A DNA stretch of 64,000 nt from Palsa-504 sp963844625 (GTDB lineage: Bacteria > Actinomycetota > Actinomycetes > Streptosporangiales > Streptosporangiaceae), in the NCBI GenBank assembly GCA_963844625.1, contig CAWJPF010000018.1, forward strand, positions 62,001 through 126,000, read 5' to 3'. Position numbers and translations under genes: made by a program. Positions 58,598-64,000 of the stretch are shown here, one piece after another. The notes beneath the pieces were generated by a model. The model was not told the origin of the DNA, searched no databases, and saw only the letters and a program-made list of their open reading frames with translations. The stretch's first letter is position 1, and every line of letters starts with the position of its first letter.

Positions 58598-59155
58598 CTA
58601 TATCCTGGCCCGAAGCGCTGCTCTAGGCAGGTTATGGGTAATTTCAGCATGGTGGCGCCAGGTCCTGCCGCTCGGCCGGACCTCGGTTAGCGAGGCCGGA
58701 TCAGCGCAGCGGGAAGGACTGCCCTCGCTCGGCTTCCGGCCGCGCGCCGAAGATGCGCCGGCCTCGGCGATGGGCACGTCGTTGATGCTGGCTTCCCGCC
58801 GTCTCATGTACCCGTCCGAGTCGAACTCCCATAGCTCGTTGCCGTAACTGCGGAACCACTGACCATCGGCGTTGTGGCACTCGTACTGGAATCGCACGGC
58901 GATGCGGTTGCCGTGAAACGACCACAGGTCCTTGCGCAAGGCGTAGTCGAGCTCACGGTCCCACTTCCGGCGCAGGAACCCGGTGATCTCGGCCCGGCCG
59001 GTGACGAACTCGTCCCGGTTGCGCCAGATCGAGTCCTCGCTGTACGCGCCCGCGACCCGCTCCGGGTCGCGGGTGTTCCACGCGTCCTCGGCCGCCTGCA
59101 CCTTCTGCCGGGCGGTCTCCTCCGTGAACGGCGGCAATGGCGGTCGAGGGGCCAC
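58598..59155 (-). CDS. DUF1348 (NTF2-like) protein with frameshifted C-terminus
   Basis: Residues 1 to about 132 form an NTF2-like DUF1348 domain: EDAWNTRDPERVAGAYSEDS, WRNRDEFVTGRAEITGFLRR, WDRELDYALRKDLWSFHGNR and YMRRREASINDVPIAEA. Family members end soon after with a block like RRIFGARPEAERG; here that block is present but in a different frame (stop at 58701), because of a small indel around 58753-58766. The current frame instead adds about 50 unrelated residues to 58598. The fold core is intact, so a stable product is possible. No catalytic function is established for the family. Confidence 0.75.
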   Translation of the reverse strand: MAPRPPLPPFTEETARQKVQAAEDAWNTRDPERVAGAYSEDSIWRNRDEFVTGRAEITGFLRRKWDRELDYALRKDLWSFHGNRIAVRFQYECHNADGQWFRSYGNELWEFDSDGYMRRREASINDVPIAEAGASSARGRKPSEGSPSRCADPASLTEVRPSGRTWRHHAEITHNLPRAALRARI

Positions 59156-59250
59156 GCGATCATCCTCCTTAAGCTGGGAACGCTCGAACTCAGGTCAGCA
59201 CAGTACCGGCGGCCCCGGACGTGCGGCGGTGAGGGCTGGCGCCCGAACGC

Positions 59251-59874
59251 TCACGGGAAGGGCAGGCGGAGCCAGCGGAGGAGTTCGGCGAAGTCGGCGT
59301 CGACTACGGCCTGGTCGTGATGGCGGAAACGGCCCGCGGCCTCGCTCGCGGCGAAGCCCAGGACCGCGGTGCTGATCAGGCGCTCCGCGCGGGCGACCTC
59401 CGTCTCCGGCAGGCCGCCTTCGCGCAGCGCGGACTGGACCGTGTCGCGGACCTGGCGGGCGGCCGGCGTGACGGCGGGCCTGGTCAGCAGCAGCGGGAAG
59501 ACGGCCGGGTGCCGCCGGGCGGTCGCCCTGATCCCGTCGGCCAGCGCGAACAGGCGCTCGTCCCACCGGCCGGCGGCTCCCATGTCGTCGGCCCCCCCAC
59601 CGTCCGCCCCGTTACCGCCGGCCCCGTCACCGTCGGCCCCGTTACCGTCGGCCCCGTTACCGTCGGCAGAGAGCGGGTACTCGGTGAGCAGCCGCTCGAC
59701 CAGTCCGTCGAGCAGGGCGTTCTTGTCCTCCACGTGCCGGTAGAGCGCCATCGGCGTGACCTGCAGGCGCTTGGCGACCGCGTGCATGGTGACCGCCTCG
59801 AGGCCTTGCTCATCGGCGAGCCGGAGCGCGGCGGCCAGGATCGCTTCGCGGCTGATCTGCGGTGTGCGCCCCAC
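59251..59874 (-). CDS. TetR/AcrR family regulator with Gly-Ala-Asp-Gly-Asn repeats
   Basis: A 207-residue repressor. The HTH is SREAILAAALRLADEQGLEA, MHAVAKRLQVTPMALYRHVE; the C-terminal TetR_C-type domain follows. Between helices 4 and 5 (about residues 70-95) is an insert of GADGN-type pentapeptides encoded by a 15-bp minisatellite. The start ATG 59874 lies opposite the ATP-grasp gene, and the dyads at 59909-59937 are its probable operator. Confidence 0.88.
   Translation of the reverse strand: MGRTPQISREAILAAALRLADEQGLEAVTMHAVAKRLQVTPMALYRHVEDKNALLDGLVERLLTEYPLSADGNGADGNGADGDGAGGNGADGGGADDMGAAGRWDERLFALADGIRATARRHPAVFPLLLTRPAVTPAARQVRDTVQSALREGGLPETEVARAERLISTAVLGFAASEAAGRFRHHDQAVVDADFAELLRWLRLPFP
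59587..59667 (-). repeat. 15-bp minisatellite inside the TetR gene, about 5.4 units
   Basis: Units of the form GTCGGCCCCGTTACC begin at 59587, 59602, 59617, 59632, 59647 and 59662. Two adjacent units are identical and the others differ by one to four bases. The unit length keeps the reading frame. Confidence 0.88.
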
Positions 59875-59908
59875 GGAGGATCTCCTTCCGCTTGCCTCTT
59901 GCGAGTTT

Positions 59909-59937
59909 AAGTATACGTTGTATGCTTACATCATACA
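59909..59937. promoter_or_regulatory. Overlapping dyads between TetR and ATP-grasp genes
   Basis: AAGTATAC and GTATGCTT (7 of 8 complementary) around GTT at 59909-59927, overlapping TGTATG and CATACA (perfect, seven-base spacer) at 59919-59937. AT-rich, in the 78-base divergent gap, as usual for TetR operators. Confidence 0.7.
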
Positions 59938-59952
59938 CATAAAGGAGGCGTC

Positions 59953-61239
59953 ATGCTGGTAATGCTCAGCGACGGCGCGGGGCTGACCGCCCGGCAGTGC
60001 GCGACCCTGCTCTCCCGGGCCGGGCACTCGGTGGAAGCTCTCTGTCCCGAGGGGCTGTGCCTGGGCCGGATGACCCGGCACGTCCGCCAGGTGCACCGGG
60101 TTCCCGCCATCGGCCGCGATCCGTTCGGCTGGCTGGACGCCGCCATCGGCATCGCCGCGCGACGGCGCGCGGACCTCCTGCTTCCGGTACAGGAGCAGGT
60201 CACCGCGATGTCGCTGGCGCGCGACCGGATCGAGGCCGCGGGGCTGCTGACCGCGGTCCCGGGGTTCGGCGCGCTGATTCAGGTGCAGGACAAGGTGTCC
60301 GCTCATCGCACGCTGGCCCGGATCGGCCTGCCGCAGCCGCCCGCGGTGGTGGCCACCACCGCGGCGGAGCTTGCGGCGGTCCCGGAGCTCGAGACCAGCC
60401 ACGGGCCAGGGATCGCCGGAGGGCTGCCGGTCTTCGTGAAGATGCCGATCGGCACCGCGTCGGCCGGGGTCCGGCGGGTCGGCTCGCGGGACGAACTGCG
60501 GCGGCTCGCGGCGGACTGCGAGCGTCTTGGTGTCTTCGCGGACAATGGTCTCGGCGGGGGCGTCCTGGTGCAGCAGCCCATGGCGGGGCCGCTGGTCATG
60601 GTCCAGTCGGTGTTCGCGCACGGCGAGCTCGTCGCGTTTCACGCCTGCGAGCGGGTCCGCGAGGGCACCTCGGGCGGGGCCAGCCACAAGCTCGGCCTGC
60701 ACCTGCCGGAGGCGCAGCAACACATGCGGCGGCTGGGCTCGGCTCTGGACTGGCACGGCGCGCTTTCCGCGGACGTGATCCTGGGTCCGGACGGGCCGGC
60801 GTTCATCGACATCAACCCGCGGCTGGTCGAGCCGGTGAACGCCCAGGCGTCCGGCGTCGACCTCGTGCGGGCCCTGCTGGAGGTCGCCCGCTCGGGCTCG
60901 GCGCGGCCGCAGCCGCCTGGGCGGCCCGGCGTCCGGACCCACCAGCTCCTGCTGGCGGTCCTCGGCGCGGCCCAGCACGGCGGGCGCCGCGATGTCGCAC
61001 GGGAGCTTGCGGACGCCGTGCTGCGGCGCGGGGACTACCTGGCCAGCCGCGAAGAGCTGACACCCGGCGGGGGCGACCCGCTGGCCGCGCTTCCCGTCGC
61101 GGTCACCGGCCTGGCCACGCTGATCCGGCCCGCCCTGTGGCGTTACTTCACCAGCGGCAGCACCGGCGCCTTCTCGCTCACCCCGGAGGCCTGGCGTCAG
61201 CTCACCGCCGCCTGGGCCGAGGGCTGCCTGGTGCGCTAG
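59953..61239 (+). CDS. ATP-grasp domain protein
   Basis: About 428 residues. N-terminal Rossmann-like preATP-grasp segment (MLVMLSDGAGLTARQCATLL), then ALIQVQDKVSAHRTLARIGL, GGLPVFVKMPIGTASAGVRR (nucleotide-binding strand with Lys), VLVQQPMAGPLVMVQSVF and the metal-binding GPAFIDINPRLVEPVNAQ. This matches carbamoyl-phosphate-synthase-like ATP-grasp ligases that join a carboxylate to an amine. The last 120 residues are helical. AAAGGAGG precedes the ATG. It is the only gene facing the TetR regulator and is the probable target. The substrates are unknown. Confidence 0.85.
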   Translation: MLVMLSDGAGLTARQCATLLSRAGHSVEALCPEGLCLGRMTRHVRQVHRVPAIGRDPFGWLDAAIGIAARRRADLLLPVQEQVTAMSLARDRIEAAGLLTAVPGFGALIQVQDKVSAHRTLARIGLPQPPAVVATTAAELAAVPELETSHGPGIAGGLPVFVKMPIGTASAGVRRVGSRDELRRLAADCERLGVFADNGLGGGVLVQQPMAGPLVMVQSVFAHGELVAFHACERVREGTSGGASHKLGLHLPEAQQHMRRLGSALDWHGALSADVILGPDGPAFIDINPRLVEPVNAQASGVDLVRALLEVARSGSARPQPPGRPGVRTHQLLLAVLGAAQHGGRRDVARELADAVLRRGDYLASREELTPGGGDPLAALPVAVTGLATLIRPALWRYFTSGSTGAFSLTPEAWRQLTAAWAEGCLVR

Positions 61240-61428
61240 GCAGAGCGCGGGATGGGTTTTCGAGCGAGGAACTTCGCTGGCCCTGCGGCGGGTGACGACG
61301 TTGCTGCTCACGGCGGCGTGAGCGCGGGCCGCGCCCGGCCCGCGGTTGGCGGGCGGCGCGGCCTGGCGGCAGGCACCACGGCCCGTTCGGCATCAATGGT
61401 CTTGGCTTGAACGTGAAAGGCTGGGCAG

Positions 61429-64000
61429 GTGCCAGCGTTGACCGAGGCTGAAGCCAGGGCCAGGGCCGCCCTGATCGATGTCGATTCGTACGACGTGTTC
61501 CTCGACCTCACCGCGGATCCGGTCCGGTCGCGGACCGAGATCCGGTTCGGCTGCCGGGAGCCAGGGGCCGCCACGTTCGCCGAGCTGACGACGGCCGCGG
61601 TGCCCGGCGCGATGCTGAACGGCCGTGCGGTGGGGCCGCCCGGGGCGGGGCGGCTTGGCCTGCCCGGGCTCGCCGCGCAGAACGTGCTCGTGGTCGACGC
61701 CGAGGTGGCTTACTCCCGCGGCGGGAGCGGGCTGACCCGGTTCACCGACCCGGCCGACGGCGCGGTCTACCTGCTGTACATGGGCTACCCGACCAAGTCG
61801 CCCGGCGTGTTCTGCTGCTTCGACCAGCCCGACCTGACCGCGACCACGACGCTGAGCCTGGTGCTTCCGGCCGGCTGGGACTGTGTCACCAACGGGCCCG
61901 TGGCGCAGCGGCCGCCGGCGGGGCAGCCGGGGCTGTGGCGGTTCGGGCCGGTGCGCGGCACGCGGCCTTACGACCTGACGATCGCCGCCGGGCCTTACGT
62001 CGAGGAGTGGCGCGGGACGGGCGGGGCCGGCGGGGCGGTGAGCATGGGCGTCCGGCGCAGGCCGTCGCTGGACGGCGCGCAGGGCGTGGCCGACATCGGC
62101 CGGTTCGCCGAGATGGCGCGGCAGGCCCTCGAGTATTACGAGCGGACCCTGCGCGCGCCCTGCCCGTACCCGAAGTACGACATCGCGTTCGTGCCAGACC
62201 TGAACGCGACGGCCATATCGGTACCGGGCCTGATGCTGGTCAACGAGATCCTGCTCGCGCGCATGCCGGATCCGGACGACGACCGCGTGGAGATGGTGTG
62301 CGCGCATGAGGTGTCACACCTGTGGTTCGGGTGTCACGTGAGCATGTCCTGGTGGGACGACCTGTGGCAGGACGAGGCGATGGCCACCTACATGAGCTAC
62401 ACGGCCATGACCGACCTCGGCACGTCGGCCGACCCGTGGGCCGCGTTCTGCTACCGGGAGAAGCCGCGCGCCTACGCCGCTGACGAGCTGCCGGGGCGGC
62501 AGCCGGTGTCCTCACCGGTGGACAGCGCGGCCGACGCTTTGTTCCGGCTGCCCGCCCTGACCTACTCCAAAGGGGCCGCCGTGATCAGGCAGCTGGCCGC
62601 GCTGATCGGCGACGACGCGCTGCGGGCCGGCCTGACCGACTACATGACGCGGTTCGCCGGCGGCAGCGCAAACCTGGACGACCTGATCGCCTGCTGGTCA
62701 CGGGCCTGCGGCCGGGACCTGGCCGCCTGGGCGGATGAGTGGCTGCGGACCGAGGGCACAAGCACGCTGCGGGCATCCCTTGTGACAGGGCCGGACGGGA
62801 CCATCGAGTCGCTGGCCGTGGAGCAGGACGCACCGCGGACGCACCGGATCGGGATCGGCCTTTATGACCTGGACGAGACGCGGCTGGTACGGCGAGGGGT
62901 AGTCAGCGCCGAGGTCAGCGGGGCGCGCACGGTGGTGCCTTCGGTGGCCGGAGAGGCGGTGCCGGACGCGCTCGTGCTCAATGACGGCGACCTCACTTAT
63001 GCCGGGATCGAGTTCGGCGAGCGCACGCTGCAGGCCCTGGCACAGGTCGCGATGGACGTGGGCGACCCGCTGACCGAGGCGGTGTGCTGGAACGCGGCCT
63101 GGCAGATGGTGACGGGTGGCTCGCTGGCCGCGGCGGATCTCGTCGGGCTGATCGTCCGGCGGCTGGCCGGGATGCTGCCGGCCGCGGGGCTTGAGGTGCT
63201 GCTTGAACGGGCTGTGAGCTGCGCCGACCTGTACGCGCCGCGGACGGAACGGGCTAGCCTGCGGTCGCGGATCGCGCAGGCCTGCCTGGAGACGGCCGGG
63301 CGGGCGCCGGCGGGCAGTCCGCGGCAGCGGGCGCTGGCGGCGGGGTTCGCCGCGAGCGGACACAGCGAGCGGGAGCTTGAGCTGATGCGTTCGTGGCTGA
63401 CCGGGACGTCGCTACCCGACGGGCTGGGGATCGACGCCGAGCTGCGCGGGCGGATCCTGCGGACGCTGTCGTCCCGCGGGCTCGCTTCCGATGAAGACCT
63501 GGACCGCCTGGTCGCCGCGGACCCGGTCGCCGGGCAGCGGAACCGGGCCACCTGCCGCGCGGCGCGGCCGGACGGCGCGGCCAAGGAGGCCGCCTGGACC
63601 GCGGCGCTGGCCGAAGACCAGGACAGGCGGATGGCCCTCGCCCACGCGAACGGGATGTGGGTACCGGGCCAGGAGGCGCTGCTGGCCGGCTACCTGGATC
63701 GCTACTTCGGCGAGGCGCTGCCCGCGCTCGACGGCCGGGAAGTGGATGTCATGCGGAGCCTGGCCCGGGCGCTCTACCCGGCGACGCTCGCCGAGCCCTC
63801 GACGCTGGCGGCGTCTTCGGTGGCGCGTGACCGCGGCGGGCTCAGCCACGCGTTGCGGCTGGTCGTGCTCGAGCAGGAGGCCATCTTGCGTTCGGTGCTC
63901 GTGGCCCGGGCGGCCGGACGGCGGTGGTTACTCTTCGAGGGCGCCCAGGTCGGCGGGGACGTCGACGGAGTACGGCTTGAGAATCTCCAGCGGGACGATC
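61429..64000 (+). CDS. M1 family metallopeptidase (aminopeptidase N-like), open at right edge
   Basis: At least 857 codons, with GTG 61429 preceded by AGGCTGGGCAG. N-terminal beta domain (DVDSYDVFLDLTADPVRSRT), zinc site AHEVSHLWFG with His293 and the third ligand in WWDDLWQDEAMATYM, and transition-state Tyr in LPALTYSKGAAVIRQL; C-terminal helical ERAP1-like domain. The exopeptidase motif GAMEN is absent: the aligned segment before VNEILL reads TAISVPGLMLV. The frame shows no stop to the right edge and runs across the tail of an opposing gene from 63928, so the 3' end is unresolved. Probably cytosolic peptide trimming, with altered N-terminus recognition. Confidence 0.88.
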   Translation, partial: MPALTEAEARARAALIDVDSYDVFLDLTADPVRSRTEIRFGCREPGAATFAELTTAAVPGAMLNGRAVGPPGAGRLGLPGLAAQNVLVVDAEVAYSRGGSGLTRFTDPADGAVYLLYMGYPTKSPGVFCCFDQPDLTATTTLSLVLPAGWDCVTNGPVAQRPPAGQPGLWRFGPVRGTRPYDLTIAAGPYVEEWRGTGGAGGAVSMGVRRRPSLDGAQGVADIGRFAEMARQALEYYERTLRAPCPYPKYDIAFVPDLNATAISVPGLMLVNEILLARMPDPDDDRVEMVCAHEVSHLWFGCHVSMSWWDDLWQDEAMATYMSYTAMTDLGTSADPWAAFCYREKPRAYAADELPGRQPVSSPVDSAADALFRLPALTYSKGAAVIRQLAALIGDDALRAGLTDYMTRFAGGSANLDDLIACWSRACGRDLAAWADEWLRTEGTSTLRASLVTGPDGTIESLAVEQDAPRTHRIGIGLYDLDETRLVRRGVVSAEVSGARTVVPSVAGEAVPDALVLNDGDLTYAGIEFGERTLQALAQVAMDVGDPLTEAVCWNAAWQMVTGGSLAAADLVGLIVRRLAGMLPAAGLEVLLERAVSCADLYAPRTERASLRSRIAQACLETAGRAPAGSPRQRALAAGFAASGHSERELELMRSWLTGTSLPDGLGIDAELRGRILRTLSSRGLASDEDLDRLVAADPVAGQRNRATCRAARPDGAAKEAAWTAALAEDQDRRMALAHANGMWVPGQEALLAGYLDRYFGEALPALDGREVDVMRSLARALYPATLAEPSTLAASSVARDRGGLSHALRLVVLEQEAILRSVLVARAAGRRWLLFEGAQVGGDVDGVRLENLQRDD
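63928..64000 (-). CDS. C-terminal end of an unidentified minus-strand gene
   Basis: On the minus strand the frame from the right edge reads VPLEILKPYSVDVPADLGAL and two Glu before TAA at 63930-63928. The composition and the acidic end look like a genuine C-terminus, but the family cannot be named from 23 residues. It overlaps the open frame of the M1 peptidase. Confidence 0.4.
   Translation of the reverse strand, partial: IVPLEILKPYSVDVPADLGALEE

Noticed and set aside
59997..61295. A 432-codon frame overlapping the ATP-grasp gene on the same strand.
   Set aside because: Composition is Arg/Ala/Gly-rich with no motif; the other frame carries the full ATP-grasp signature.

Overview
The window is GC-rich double-stranded DNA with GTG starts, ATGA/GTGA gene overlaps, AGGAGG-type ribosome sites and hairpin terminators without U tracts. 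Gene content (F420-type PPOX protein, LLM flavoprotein, LAL-type LuxR regulator, PucR regulator, DUF3054, YtrA-type GntR with ABC exporter, DUF5937-like regulator, M1 aminopeptidase) points to an actinomycete chromosome, most likely near the Streptosporangiales/Streptosporangiaceae. No rRNA, tRNA or CRISPR array was seen.

Layout. 1-7.6 kb: tail of a DUF3500 protein, a two-TM potassium channel with RCK domain, a large ATPase-LuxR regulator, a tautomerase, an alpha/beta hydrolase fused to a glycosyltransferase, and a VOC protein. 8.0-17.5 kb: a deoC / aldehyde dehydrogenase / short aldehyde dehydrogenase operon (minus strand) split by a 5-kb insertion. The insertion is bounded by a 13-bp direct repeat that is the 3' end of deoC; it carries a wrecked formylglycine-generating enzyme gene, two DUF1254/DUF1214 genes and, beside deoC, the tail of a tyrosine recombinase. 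An amidase gene follows deoC. 17.5-24 kb: a deletion scar joining a glycosyltransferase head to an SGNH hydrolase tail, an HtrA-like protease whose PDZ domain is shifted out of frame, a zinc dehydrogenase, a DUF3054 protein, a headless isochorismatase, a DJ-1/PfpI protein and a Glu/Leu/Val-type dehydrogenase. 24-37 kb: GntR/ABC exporter operon under a long palindrome, a beta-propeller glycosidase-like protein, sulfotransferase, MFS exporter with divergent regulator, folate cyclo-ligase-like protein, a second zinc dehydrogenase, enoyl-CoA hydratase, succinate-semialdehyde-type dehydrogenase, and a CDF metal exporter.

37-48.5 kb looks like one catabolic locus: a GAF-PucR regulator, then a co-directional, mostly overlapping run coding for a three-subunit molybdenum hydroxylase, an SDR and a cyclase-type hydrolase; converging on it is a single-chain fusion of a nitrilase/amidase with a hydrolase resembling 2,6-dihydroxypseudooxynicotine hydrolase, and divergent from that a phytoene-desaturase-like FAD oxidoreductase. 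The set resembles the steps used for N-heterocycle breakdown (compare the nicotine pathway of Paenarthrobacter), but no substrate can be read from sequence.

48.5-64 kb: LLM flavoprotein, ArsR-type regulator with its own palindromic operator and MFS partner, PPOX protein, a membrane protein of unknown function, then a corrinoid/metal module: a BtuFCD-like ABC importer (minus) and a NiCoT nickel/cobalt permease (plus) that diverge from one intergenic region containing two opposed cobalamin riboswitches with near-identical cores and ribosome-site segments. The window ends with hypothetical proteins, a TetR regulator with a 15-bp minisatellite, a divergent ATP-grasp protein, and an M1 aminopeptidase in which the GAMEN motif is replaced.

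The window is notable for decay: at least six broken genes are visible (WYL-type tail, FGE, recombinase, glycosyltransferase/SGNH, isochorismatase, HtrA-PDZ), plus a late frameshift in a DUF1348 gene.
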